Made by a program: the position numbers and the translations under genes
Shown: in pieces, positions 49,101 through 56,342 of the stretch
Layout of the letters: each line of letters starts with the position of its first letter
Numbering within the stretch: the stretch's first letter is position 1
Origin: Amycolatopsis sp. CA-128772
Lineage (GTDB): Bacteria; Actinomycetota; Actinomycetes; Mycobacteriales; Pseudonocardiaceae
Direction: 5' to 3'
NCBI RefSeq assembly: GCF_002904295.1
Contig: NZ_PPHG01000025.1
Coordinates: forward strand, 124,001-188,000
DNA length: 64,000 bases
Notes under the pieces: generated by a model
Databases searched by the model: none
What the model saw: the letters and a program-made list of their open reading frames with translations, nothing else
Told to the model about the DNA's origin: nothing

Positions 49101-52050
49101 CCTGGAGCACCTCGACGGTGACCTCGTCACCGGGGCGCGCGGCGGCGGCCCGAGCCTGGCCGCGCTGCTGGGCCGCGCCGGGGACGAAGACCCGCGCGCC
49201 GAGCGGCTGCAGCGCACCGAACTCGCGCAGCCGCTGATGTTCGCCGTCGACTACGCCCTGGCCCGGACCCTCATGGACTGGGGGCTGCGGCCCGCCGCGA
49301 TGCTCGGCTACAGCCTCGGCGAGTACGTCGCCGCCTGCCTGGCCGGCGTCCTCTCGCTGGAGGACGCCCTGGCGCTGGTCGCCAAGCGCGCGGAGCTGAT
49401 CGCCGCGCTGCCGGGCGGGTCGATGGCCGCCGTCCCGCTGTCGGCCACCGAACTGAAGGCGCGCTTCGACCTCACGGATCTCGACATCGCCGCGGTGAAC
49501 GGCCCGGAGCTGGTCGTGGTGGCCGGGGAGAGCACAGCGGTCGAGCGGCTCGCGCAGGACCTCCGGGGCGAAAACGTCCCGTGCCGTCCGCTGCGCACGA
49601 GCCACGCGTTCCACTCGCGGCTGCTGGCGCCGGCCGCGGCCGGGCTGACCGCGTGGATCACCGCGAACGTCACGCTCAACGCACCCGAACTGCCCTACCT
49701 GTCCAACGTCACCGGATCGCCGGCGACCGCGGACCTGGTCACGGACCCGGCGTACTGGGCCCGGCACATGTGCGAGACCGTGCGGTTCGCCGACGCGGCC
49801 ACCGAACTCCTGGCCGACGAGCACCTGGCCGTCGTCGAGATCGGCCCCGGCCCGTCGCTCGGCGCGCTGCTGCGCGGGCTGAGCCCGGCGACGCGGTGGC
49901 CGATGATCACCGCCACCCTGCCCGCCGCGGACGACCCGCGGCCGGCCGACGAGGTGCTCACCGACGGCCTCGCCCGGCTGTGGCTGCTCGGCGCGACCCT
50001 CGACTGGTCGGCCTACCACGGCCGCGGCGCGGCGACACCGGTCTACCGCGGCACCGCCCCGGGCCGCGTGCCGCTGCCGACCTACCCCTTCCAGCGGCAG
50101 CGCTACTGGATCGAGGCGAAGCCGGCCACCGGGACCGCCCGGGTCGAGACACCCGCGGACGGGCCCCTGGAGGAGTTCGACCGGATCCCCCTGCTGCCGG
50201 AAGAGCAGTGGATCAGCCTGCCCACCTGGCGCCAGACCTCGGCCGCGCCCGCCGCGCCGCGGCCCGCGTCATGGCTCGTGTTCGCCCGTCCCGGCCTGGC
50301 CGAGGACGTCCTCGACGGGATCCGCCGCACCGGCGACCCGGTGACCGTGGTCCGGCCGGGCGCGGGGTACCGGCCGGGCCCGGACGCCACCGTCCGCCCC
50401 GGCGACGTCGACGACCTGCTCAAGCTCCTGCGCGACCTCAAGCGCGGCGGCACCCGCCTGGACCGGGTCGTCCACCTGTGGAACCTCGACGACGACTCCC
50501 TGCTGCTCGGCCTGCACACGCTCGTCGCGCTGGCCCGCGCCGCCGGCGAGCTGGGCCTGGGCGGCTGGACGCTCGACCTCGCCGCCACCGGCACCCAGCG
50601 CGTCCTGCACGACGGCGAGCTGCGGCCCGATGCGGCCACTCTCGTCGGCCCCAACCTGGTCATCCCGATGGAGTACCCGGGTGTGCAGACGCGGCTGATC
50701 GACGTCGACGCGGCCGCCGGCGCCGCCGCGGTGGTCGCCGAGCTGCACCGCCCGGCCCCCGGCCGCACGGTCGCGCTGCGCGGCTCGCGGCGCTGGCTGC
50801 CCGGCTACGAGGTCCTGGCACCGCAGCCGATCGAGCAGGCTCGCGAAGTCCTCCGTGACCATGGCGTCTACCTGATCACCGGCGGCCTCGGCGGGATCGG
50901 CCTGGCGATGGCCGAGCGGCTGGCCCGCGACAGCCACGCGAAACTGGTCCTGTTCGGCCGCCGCGGCCTGCCGCCGCGCGAGCGCTGGACCGGGATCGCC
51001 GACGGCACCGACGAGGTGCCCGGCACGATCCGCGACCGCGTCGCCCGCGTGCTCGAGATCGAAGCGCTGGGCGGCGAAGTGGCCGTCGTCGAAGGCGATG
51101 TCGCCGAAGAGGCGGACGTGCGGCGCGCGGTCGCCGTGGCCGTCGAGCGGTTCGGGGCGCTGCACGGCATCCTGCACACCGCGGGGGTGCCGGGCACCGG
51201 GCTGATGCAGTTCAAGGAGCCCGGCGACGCCGACCAGGTCCTCGCGCCCAAGCTGCCCGGCTCCCGGGCGCTCAGCGCGGCCACCGAAGGGCTCGACCTC
51301 GACTTCGTCGCGCTGTTCTCCTCGATCACGTCGGTCACCGGCGGTGGTCCGGGCCAGGTCGACTACTGCGCCGGCAACGCGTGGCTCGACGCCTACGCCG
51401 CTTCCCACGGCGGCCGCACGGTGTCGATCTCCTGGGGCGAGTGGACCTGGAACGCCTGGGACGAAGGGCTTTCCGGGTACGAGGAAGACATCCAGACGTA
51501 CTTCCGCGAACACCGCGCCAAGTTCGGCATCGACTTCGAGCAGGGCTGGCGCACGCTGCTGCGGGCGCTGGGTTCCGGCGAACCGCACGTCGTGGTGTCC
51601 ACTCAGGACCTTCCGGCGGTGACGGCCGTGGCGGCGCGGTTCAGTGTCGACGCGGTCACCTCGGCCGCGCACGGCGGCTCGACGGCCGACCGGCACCCGC
51701 GGCCCGAGCTGGTCACGCCGTTCCAGGAACCCGAAGGCGACGCCGAACGCGCCGTGGCCGAGACGTGGTGCGAACTGCTGCGCCTCGACCGCGTCGGCGC
51801 GTCGGACAACTTCTTCGAGCTCGGCGGCACGTCCCTGCTCGGCATCTCGCTGCTGGCGACGCTGCGCACCGCGTTCCCGGACGCGGAGCTGCCGCCGCAC
51901 ATCATCCACGAGGCCCCGACCGTCGCCGCGCTCGCGAAGATCGCCGCCGGCGGCCCGGAGATCCCCGAACCCGCTCCCGACAGCCAGGCGCAGGGACAGC
52001 TGCGCCGCTCCGGGATCAAGGCCGCGGCCGCCCGACGGCGCCGGGCCTGA
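43150..52050 (+). CDS. Type I PKS C: two KS-AT-KR-ACP modules (3 and 4)
   Basis: A 2966-residue bimodular PKS; ATG at 43150 overlaps the previous stop. Module 3: KS Cys184 in VQSACSTSLVAV with EAHGTGT and TNVGHLDRA; AT Ser628 in GYSLGE with HAFHS (723-727, malonyl type); KR with TGGLSGVG near 1085 and Tyr1229 (YAAAN); ACP Ser1366 in LNGNSL. Module 4: KS Cys1600 in VQTFCSTSLVAV with EAHGTAT and PNVGHLDRA; AT Ser2055 in GYSLGE with SHAFHS (His2152 onward, malonyl type); KR with TGGLGGIG near 2575 and Tyr2739 (YCAGN); ACP Ser2895 in LGGTSL. All catalytic residues I looked for are present. There are no DH or ER domains. No thioesterase or other release domain follows: the protein ends in a basic tail (RRSGIKAAAARRRRA). 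It is followed 33 bases later by the extender cassette. Confidence 0.93.
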   Translation: MRDTVTDTSISPTDIAVVGMAGRFPGADDVGALWETVRAGRSGITRFTDEELLAAGVPADRLGDPAYVKAGAVVRGVEDFDAGFFGINPKEAQILDPQHRLFLEHSQHALEDAACDPARFDGAIGVFAGCAWSTYLTHNLTPADAAREMGEIALALGNDKDTLATRVSHTLGLSGPAFSVQSACSTSLVAVCVAASSLANFECDVALAGGVSIGVPHRVGYLYQQGGIAPPDGECRAFDAAGLGAPLGGGVGVVALRRLEDALADGDRVYAVLRGWAVNNDAGRKVGFTAPGVEGQATVIAEALAAAGLEPADIGYVEAHGTGTALGDAAELAALQQVFAGQSLRIGSVKTNVGHLDRAAGVTNLIKAALSLHHEEIPPTRNLGTPNPQLTAGDAELTVVTERTPWPRTDTPRRAGVSAFGIGGTNAHVVLEEAPLLVPTVAAGPELLVWSARSAAAADAATANLAAHLETSGDALADVAHTLQSGRTTFGHRRVLVAGSAAEAAQALREGAVSSSSDAGTARRVGFLIAGTGEQYPGLAAELYETAPVFRAELDRCRALLDPSVLDEMLGEREGSGGLAALLGRAAGTDRPGDRTEVLHPALFAVEYALAQLVRSWGVEPSVLVGYSLGEYVAACLAGVLTLEDALKLVAHRAKLIAALPGGAMAAVPLPAGDVRARIAGTGLDIAALNGPQLTVVSGTPEAIEALRVSLADIPCRPLATTHAFHSRELAGLRDELTAWVAANVTLSAPAIPYVSNVTGELVTEAPDAAYWAEHMCAPVRFDDALATLLADEDTVLLELGPGRSLGAMVRGHRACPPKRWASVIPTLPGADDPVPATTALAEAAGRLWLAGVDLDWTGVRGGRDARRVGLPGYPFQRSRYWIDAPGTVTPEVPRLAAEPDEHVRLLTPSWRPASAPPGGTTGRVAILPDSSGVAAALTALLGDVAAPGEADTVVDLSVLDLDDDVAAVHAVSRTLATAAGDGSRAVRVLVATRAGQAAGAGRVRPAQAAVAVLPVVANQEYLNLDAGTVDLDATHTPAEAAAVLAAELRSPGTPLVAYRGDERLVPEYRPAGPAAPPAIRKGGSYLITGGLSGVGLTVAEHLVTRGARRLVLAGRSGGTDAAVARLRALGADVHTPRVDVGDPAAVRELLTERFDGIVHAAADSDPAGFRPLSEMDEVSIARHFAAKVGGARVLGAALAELPAADRPEWTLLFSSTSALLGGVTFGSYAAANAALLAEAHGRPGWIAAAWDTWPGTLERLDGRLGASMARHAMTRTQALTAFDHLTAHAGPAVVVAAGGLDERLPGAAPVPVTTTADRFPRPDLPQPYTPPMTATERGLAEVWSAVLGVEPVGTRDNFFDLNGNSLLALQMLALVKERFGVAIPTVTLFELPTVQALAATLDEQAPAKAVTPAAPVVVADPEDDELDRHIAIVGMAGRFPGAGTVDEFWRNLCDGVESITFFGPDELIAAGVDPAQVRDPAYVPARPVLDDVTGFDAAFFGLSPRMAALTDPQQRLFLEVCWEALEGAGYAKPGERGRVGVFGGCNLSTYLLGIAGQFTSDADASIYELVMGNDKDALTTTVSYLFDLRGPSMAVQTFCSTSLVAVHTAMRSLRAGDCEMALAGGVSVRVPDRIGHLHSPGGQESPDGHVRTFDAQAHGSMFGDGATVVVLKKLGAALRDGDHIWSVIRGSAMNNDGALKVGYTAPSVGGQSRVIADAMADARVAAEDVGYVEAHGTATELGDPIEVAALTRAFGDTAEKQYCALGSVKPNVGHLDRAAGTAGLIKASLVVREGLIPPTLHYTAPNPEIDFAHSPFRVAAELAPWNTDGGRPRIAGLNSLGMGGTNVHVVVEQPPDRPALPPGDPDTERRYQVLPVSARTADAADAAARRLGEHLAGNPDARLADVAFTLQEGRKTFEHRRVVVASDVDSAAATLTGAPAARVEPVQDRPVAFLFAGVGEQYPGLVGELYRREPVFRAHLDECLEHLDGDLVTGARGGGPSLAALLGRAGDEDPRAERLQRTELAQPLMFAVDYALARTLMDWGLRPAAMLGYSLGEYVAACLAGVLSLEDALALVAKRAELIAALPGGSMAAVPLSATELKARFDLTDLDIAAVNGPELVVVAGESTAVERLAQDLRGENVPCRPLRTSHAFHSRLLAPAAAGLTAWITANVTLNAPELPYLSNVTGSPATADLVTDPAYWARHMCETVRFADAATELLADEHLAVVEIGPGPSLGALLRGLSPATRWPMITATLPAADDPRPADEVLTDGLARLWLLGATLDWSAYHGRGAATPVYRGTAPGRVPLPTYPFQRQRYWIEAKPATGTARVETPADGPLEEFDRIPLLPEEQWISLPTWRQTSAAPAAPRPASWLVFARPGLAEDVLDGIRRTGDPVTVVRPGAGYRPGPDATVRPGDVDDLLKLLRDLKRGGTRLDRVVHLWNLDDDSLLLGLHTLVALARAAGELGLGGWTLDLAATGTQRVLHDGELRPDAATLVGPNLVIPMEYPGVQTRLIDVDAAAGAAAVVAELHRPAPGRTVALRGSRRWLPGYEVLAPQPIEQAREVLRDHGVYLITGGLGGIGLAMAERLARDSHAKLVLFGRRGLPPRERWTGIADGTDEVPGTIRDRVARVLEIEALGGEVAVVEGDVAEEADVRRAVAVAVERFGALHGILHTAGVPGTGLMQFKEPGDADQVLAPKLPGSRALSAATEGLDLDFVALFSSITSVTGGGPGQVDYCAGNAWLDAYAASHGGRTVSISWGEWTWNAWDEGLSGYEEDIQTYFREHRAKFGIDFEQGWRTLLRALGSGEPHVVVSTQDLPAVTAVAARFSVDAVTSAAHGGSTADRHPRPELVTPFQEPEGDAERAVAETWCELLRLDRVGASDNFFELGGTSLLGISLLATLRTAFPDAELPPHIIHEAPTVAALAKIAAGGPEIPEPAPDSQAQGQLRRSGIKAAAARRRRA

Positions 52051-52083
52051 AACGACAACTCCGCACAGCAGAAAGGGACAGAC

Positions 52084-52926
52084 ATGGCAGTCACGGGAGT
52101 GGTGGGCGCCGGCGTCATGGGCATCGGCGTCGCCCAGGACTTCGCCGCCGCCGGGCACGAGGTCGTGCTGGTCGACAAGGACGAGCGGATCCTCGAGCAG
52201 GCGCGGGCCGAGATCACGCGCAACTGCCGGCTCAGCCGGCTGATGGGCGGCCCCTCGCTCGACGCGGACGAGATCCTCGCCCGGATCACCACCGCGGTCG
52301 GCCTGGCCGCGCTGGACAAGACCGAGATCCTGGTCGAGAACGTCACCGAGGACTGGGCCGTCAAGGCCGCGGTGCACGCCGAGCTCGACGAGGTGTGCAG
52401 CCCGGACACGGTGATCATCGCCAACACCTCGGCCGTGCCGATCACGCGCATCGCGTCGGTCGGCAAGAACCCGGGCCGCGTCATCGGCGTGCACTTCATG
52501 AACCCGGTGCCGCAGAAGCCGGTCGTCGAGCTGATCCCCGGCTTCCACACCACGCCGGAAACCATCCTGCGCACCCGCGAGCTCCTGACCAGCATCGGCA
52601 AGCGCTGGGTCGACGTGAAGGACGCGTCGGGGTTCGTGTCCAACCGCGTGCTCATGCTGACCGTCAACGAGGCCGCCTACCTGGTGCACGAGGGCGTCGC
52701 CACCGCCGAGTCGGTCGACGAGGTGTTCCGCGGCTGCTTCGGCCACCCGATGGGCCCGCTGCAGACCGCCGACCTGATCGGTGTCGACACGATCCTCTAC
52801 AGCGTCGAGGTCCTCTACGAGCACTACGCCGACTCGAAGTACCGCCCCTGCCCGCTGCTCAAGCAGATGACCGACGCCGGCCTGCACGGCCGCAAGACCG
52901 GCCGCGGCTTCTACACCTACAGCTGA
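52084..52926 (+). CDS. 3-hydroxyacyl-CoA dehydrogenase-like, alkoxymalonyl-ACP cassette (FkbK-like)
   Basis: A 280-residue NAD-binding dehydrogenase. GVVGAGVMGIGVAQDFAAAG is the Rossmann GxGxxG loop at the N-terminus. VIIANTSAVPITRIAS and VIGVHFMNPVPQKPVVEL carry the 3-hydroxyacyl-CoA dehydrogenase catalytic His region, and SGFVSNRVLMLTVNEAAYLV and FRGCFGHPMGPLQTADLIG form the C-terminal dimer domain. In FK506, bafilomycin and zwittermicin pathways this enzyme oxidises the hydroxyl of glyceryl-ACP before the acyl-CoA dehydrogenase-like enzyme acts. RBS AAAGGGA precedes the ATG. It is the first of four tightly spaced cassette genes (ACP 28 bases downstream). The FkbK-like assignment is by family and context, so no gene symbol is given. 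Confidence 0.9.
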   Translation: MAVTGVVGAGVMGIGVAQDFAAAGHEVVLVDKDERILEQARAEITRNCRLSRLMGGPSLDADEILARITTAVGLAALDKTEILVENVTEDWAVKAAVHAELDEVCSPDTVIIANTSAVPITRIASVGKNPGRVIGVHFMNPVPQKPVVELIPGFHTTPETILRTRELLTSIGKRWVDVKDASGFVSNRVLMLTVNEAAYLVHEGVATAESVDEVFRGCFGHPMGPLQTADLIGVDTILYSVEVLYEHYADSKYRPCPLLKQMTDAGLHGRKTGRGFYTYS

Positions 52927-52954
52927 ACCCCGTCACCCAGAAGGAGAAAGCACC

Positions 52955-53206
52955 ATGTCCGAGACCACCGGCGACATCCTCGCCTTCATCACCGGCCGCT
53001 TCCCGCAGGCCGAGATCACCGCGACCGAGGACATCTTCTCGCTCGGCTACATCAACTCCCTGTTCGCCATGGAGCTGGTGATGCACCTGGAGAAGGCGTT
53101 CGGCGTCACCATCCCCAACGACGAGCTGCGGATCGACAACTTCCGCACCGCGTCGGCGATGACCGAGCTGGTCGGCCGCCTGCGCCCGGCCGCGACGGTG
53201 GGCTGA
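52955..53206 (+). CDS. Discrete acyl carrier protein of the extender cassette (FkbJ-like)
   Basis: An 83-residue ACP with its phosphopantetheine serine at residue 35 in LGYINSLFAMELVM. The variant I-N-S-L-F-A, instead of the D-S-L of PKS ACPs, is the hallmark of FkbJ-type carriers that hold the glyceryl/hydroxymalonyl unit. AAGGAGAAAG is a strong ribosome site. Three bases separate its stop from the GTG of the acyl-CoA dehydrogenase gene. It carries the C3 unit from FkbH-like loading through two oxidations to the module AT. It may also be available to the amino-acid ligase/decarboxylase pair, since no other free carrier is in the window. Confidence 0.93.
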   Translation: MSETTGDILAFITGRFPQAEITATEDIFSLGYINSLFAMELVMHLEKAFGVTIPNDELRIDNFRTASAMTELVGRLRPAATVG

Positions 53207-53209
53207 GCC

Positions 53210-54349
53210 GTGACGGAGGTACTCACCGCGGTCCGCGCGCCCGGCCGCGTGGCCGCGCGGGCCTTCGTGGACGAGCACATCGTCCCCTTCGCCGACGCGT
53301 GGGACAAGGCCGGGCGGATCCCCGAGGACGTCCTGGACAAGATCGCCGAAGCCGGGCTGTGGGCACCGTTCCTGCCGCCCGCGCTCGGCGGCTTCGGCCT
53401 CGACATGGTCGCCCTCGGGGAAATCCACGAGGAGGTCGGCCGCGGCTGCTCGTCGGTCCGCAGCCTGCTGACCGTGCACACCATGCTTTCCTGGGCGTTG
53501 CTGCGCTTCGGCACCGAGGCGCAGCAGCACCGCTGGGGCCCGGAGCTGGCGAGCGGACGCGTCCTGGGCGCGTTCTGCCTGTCGGAGCCGGGCGCGGGCA
53601 GCGACACGGCCGCGATCACCACGACCGCTACCCCGGACGGCGACGGCTGGCGGCTCGACGGCCTCAAGAAGTGGACCACCAACGGGCAGCGTGCCGACCT
53701 GTTCCTGGTTTTCGCGAAGGGGCCGGCCAGCACGATCGCGCTGCTCGTGCCGCGCGACACGCCCGGCGTCACGGTCACCCCGATCGACGACATCCTCGGG
53801 ACGCGCTCGTCGATGCTGGCGTCGGTCGGCTTCGACGGCGTCCGGCTGGGCCCGGACGCGCTGCTCGGGCCGAGCGGGTTCGCCTCCGGCATGGTCCTCA
53901 CCGGCACCCTCGACCTCGGCCGCTACAGCGTCGCGGCCGGGTCGGTGGGCATCATCCAGGCGTGCGCCGACGCGTGCGCGGACTACACGACCCGGCGCAC
54001 GGTCGGCGGCACGCCGTTGAAGGACCTGCCGCTGATCCAGGCGAAGCTGTCGGACATGGTCACCGACGTCCGCGCGGCCCGGCTGCTGCTGGCCGAGGCC
54101 GGCCGCCTCAAGGACCGCGGCGACTCGGCCACGATCATGGCGACCTGGGTGGCGAAGTACTTCGCGTCGGTCGCGGCCGCCCGCCACGCGTCCGAGGCCG
54201 TGCAGGTGCACGGCGCCAACGGCTGCAGCGGGGACTACCCCGTGGCCCGGTTCTACCGGGACTCGAAGGTCATGGAGATCATCGAGGGCAGCACCGAGAT
54301 CCAGCGGATGACCATCGCCGCCGAGGCCTACCGGAAGCAGGTACCGTGA
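53210..54349 (+). CDS. Acyl-CoA dehydrogenase-like, extender cassette (FkbI-like)
   Basis: A 379-residue flavoprotein of the acyl-CoA dehydrogenase fold: GLWAPFLPPALGGFGLDMVA, FCLSEPGAGSDTAAITTTA (flavin and substrate loop), DGLKKWTTNGQRADLFLVFA, LGRYSVAAGSVGIIQACADA, and a C-terminal MEIIEGSTEIQRM with the catalytic Glu. In alkoxymalonyl pathways it carries the C3 unit on from the dehydrogenase-like step to hydroxymalonyl-ACP. GTG at 53210 lies three bases after the ACP stop, and its TGA overlaps the FkbH-like GTG by four bases. Family identification is firm. The reaction is inferred from the complete K-J-I-H cassette around it. Confidence 0.92.
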   Translation: MTEVLTAVRAPGRVAARAFVDEHIVPFADAWDKAGRIPEDVLDKIAEAGLWAPFLPPALGGFGLDMVALGEIHEEVGRGCSSVRSLLTVHTMLSWALLRFGTEAQQHRWGPELASGRVLGAFCLSEPGAGSDTAAITTTATPDGDGWRLDGLKKWTTNGQRADLFLVFAKGPASTIALLVPRDTPGVTVTPIDDILGTRSSMLASVGFDGVRLGPDALLGPSGFASGMVLTGTLDLGRYSVAAGSVGIIQACADACADYTTRRTVGGTPLKDLPLIQAKLSDMVTDVRAARLLLAEAGRLKDRGDSATIMATWVAKYFASVAAARHASEAVQVHGANGCSGDYPVARFYRDSKVMEIIEGSTEIQRMTIAAEAYRKQVP

Positions 54350-55416
54350 CCAGTCTCCTCTCCCCGCCGGCCGCTGCGCTGAAGCCGGTCCAGGGCAAGA
54401 TCAAGTGCGTGGTGTGGGACCTCGACAACACCGTCTGGGACGGGGTCCTCCTCGAAGACGGCGACGTCCGGCTGCGGCCGTGGGTGGTCGAGCACGTCAA
54501 GCGGCTCGACGCGATGGGCGTGCTGCACTCGGTGGCCAGCAAGAACGACCACGAGGCCGCGATGGCCAAGCTGCGCGAGTTCGGCCTGGACGAGTACTTC
54601 CTGTTCCCGCGCATCTCGTGGAACGCGAAGTCGGTGTCCATCGGCCAGATCGCGCAGAAGCTCAACCTGGGCCTCGACGCGTTCGCGTTCGTCGACGACC
54701 AGGAGTTCGAGCGGGCCGAAGTCGCCTTCGCGCTACCGGCCGTGACCACAGTGGACATCCTCGACGCCGACGAGGTGCTGCGGCGGCCGGAGTTCGCGCC
54801 GCGGTTCGTCACCGACGAGTCGGCCCAGCGGCGCGGGATGTACCTCAGCCAGCTCGCCCGCGACGACATCGAGGCGGAGTTCTCCGGTACCGGCGAGGAC
54901 TTCCTGGCGAGCTTGGACCTGCGGTTCACCATCGCGCCGGCCCGGCGGGAGGACCTGCAGCGGGCGGAGGAGCTGACGGTCCGCACCAACCAGCTGAACT
55001 CGACCGGGCGGACATACTCCTACGACGAGCTCGACGCGTTGCGTTCGTCGCCGGACCACGTGCTGCTCGTCGCGTCGCTGACCGACAAGTTCGGCTCGTA
55101 CGGCAAGATCGGTTTGGCGCTGCTGGAGAAGGGCGCGCCGGACTGGCGGCTGAACATGATGCTGATGTCGTGCCGCGTGATGTCCCGCGGGGTCGGCACG
55201 GTGCTGCTGGGCCACGTGATGGGCCTGGCCCGCGCGGCGGGTGCGGGGCTGCGCGCGGACTTCGTCGAGACCGGCCGCAACCGGATGATGCAGATCACGT
55301 ACGCGTTCAGCGGGTTCCGCGAGGTCTCGCGGGAGGGTGCGCAGGTGGTGCTCGCCGCGGACCTGTCCGAGATCCAGGAGCCGCCGGGCTACGTGACGCT
55401 CGAGGTGGAGTCGTGA
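54346..55416 (+). CDS. FkbH-like HAD protein: glyceryl-ACP formation
   Basis: A 356-residue HAD-superfamily protein. VVWDLDNTVWDGVLLEDGDV is the DxDxT nucleophile motif, SVASKNDHEAAMAKLREFG and FAFVDDQEFERAEVAFAL complete the HAD core, and the C-terminal half (LTVRTNQLNSTGRTYSYDEL, VMSRGVGTVLLGHVMG) is the GNAT-like FkbH domain. FkbH proteins take 1,3-bisphosphoglycerate, attach the glyceryl group to the ACP and remove phosphate. GTG at 54346 overlaps the previous stop, and its own TGA overlaps the thioesterase GTG, so all are co-translated. No O-methyltransferase follows, unlike methoxymalonyl cassettes, so the expected end product is hydroxymalonyl-ACP. A tetronate role is less likely because the dehydrogenase pair is present. 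Confidence 0.93.
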   Translation: MTSLLSPPAAALKPVQGKIKCVVWDLDNTVWDGVLLEDGDVRLRPWVVEHVKRLDAMGVLHSVASKNDHEAAMAKLREFGLDEYFLFPRISWNAKSVSIGQIAQKLNLGLDAFAFVDDQEFERAEVAFALPAVTTVDILDADEVLRRPEFAPRFVTDESAQRRGMYLSQLARDDIEAEFSGTGEDFLASLDLRFTIAPARREDLQRAEELTVRTNQLNSTGRTYSYDELDALRSSPDHVLLVASLTDKFGSYGKIGLALLEKGAPDWRLNMMLMSCRVMSRGVGTVLLGHVMGLARAAGAGLRADFVETGRNRMMQITYAFSGFREVSREGAQVVLAADLSEIQEPPGYVTLEVES

Positions 55417-56162
55417 CGACGGCCGTGGCGAGCCGCTGGCTGCCGTTCCCGGTGACCGCGGGCAACGTGCGGCTGTACTGCCTGCCGCACGCGGGCGGTT
55501 CGGCATCGGCGTTCCGCTCGTGGATCGGCCGCCTGCCCGGGGTGACGGTGTGCCCGCTGCAGCCGCCGGGCCGCGAAACCCGCCAGCGCGACATCCCGCA
55601 CACGGCGATGGCCGCGCTGGTCGCGGACCTGGCGGACTTCGTGCTGTCTTCCGACGGCGCACCGTACGCGGTGTACGGCCACAGCCTGGGGGCGCTGGTC
55701 GGGTTCGAGCTGGTGCGGGAGATCACCCGCCGCGGCGCGCCCCTGCCGGTGCACCTGGTGGTGTCGGGCTGCCCGGCCCCGCAGTGGCTCACGCCGGACG
55801 ACCCGATCGTGGCGGACATGGGCGACGCGGAGATCGTATCGCTGCTGCGCAAGCTGGGTGGGACGCCGGAGGTGTTCCTGAACGACCCGCGCGTGCTGCG
55901 CCTGATCCTGCCACCGATCCGGGCGGACCTGACGGTGAAGAACACGTACGGCTACGTGGCCGGCCCACCCCTGGATGTCCCGGTGACGGCCCTGGCCAGC
56001 ACGGCCGACGTCCGCGCGAGCACGGAGTCGGTCCTGGCGTGGCGCGAGCAGACGGTCCGCCCGTTCCGCGGGCAGGTGCTGGAGGGCGGGCACTTCGCGG
56101 TGCTGGAGCAGGAAGACGTCACGCTGGCCCACCTGGCCGCGGCCCTGCGCCCCTGGACGTAG
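55413..56162 (+). CDS. Type II thioesterase
   Basis: A 249-residue discrete alpha/beta-hydrolase of the RifR/GrsT type. LYCLPHAGGSASAFRSW is the N-terminal signature, VYGHSLGALVGFEL holds the nucleophile Ser in GHSLG, VVSGCPAPQW follows, and GGHFAVLEQ supplies the catalytic His. Such enzymes remove wrong or stalled acyl groups from PKS carriers. Because no PKS protein in the window ends in a TE domain, this is the only thioesterase seen, but type II enzymes rarely do final release. GTG at 55413 overlaps the FkbH-like stop by four bases. It is the last gene of the PKS operon and is followed by a terminator hairpin. Confidence 0.92.
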   Translation: MTTAVASRWLPFPVTAGNVRLYCLPHAGGSASAFRSWIGRLPGVTVCPLQPPGRETRQRDIPHTAMAALVADLADFVLSSDGAPYAVYGHSLGALVGFELVREITRRGAPLPVHLVVSGCPAPQWLTPDDPIVADMGDAEIVSLLRKLGGTPEVFLNDPRVLRLILPPIRADLTVKNTYGYVAGPPLDVPVTALASTADVRASTESVLAWREQTVRPFRGQVLEGGHFAVLEQEDVTLAHLAAALRPWT

Positions 56163-56180
56163 CGGCCCCTCGAACGTGGT

Positions 56181-56213
56181 GGGCCCGCCGCCAATACCCC
56201 TGGCGGCGGACCC
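56181..56213 (+). terminator. Terminator hairpin after the PKS operon
   Basis: GGGCCCGCCGCC (56181-56192) pairs with GGCGGCGGACCC (56202-56213), with one mismatch, around a 9-base loop, 19 bases after the thioesterase stop. No T tract follows, as is usual for actinomycete hairpin terminators. It marks the end of the 25-kb PKS operon. Confidence 0.7.
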
Positions 56214-56342
56214 ATCACCCGTGCGCGGCGGTGTTCCATCCGGGAATTCCCGCGGAACAGCGCAATTTCGCACCGGATCAGCCTCCTAGATTCGGATCAG
56301 CCTGCCGAACCACGTTCGGCGCGATCCGTCCAGGGAGGAAAA

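Noticed and set aside
54346..55416. FkbH-like gene as part of a tetronate (glyceryl-ACP) pathway
   Set aside because: Tetronate sets carry a FabH-like synthase and acyltransferases instead of the 3-hydroxyacyl-CoA and acyl-CoA dehydrogenase-like pair found here, which points to an alkoxymalonyl extender.
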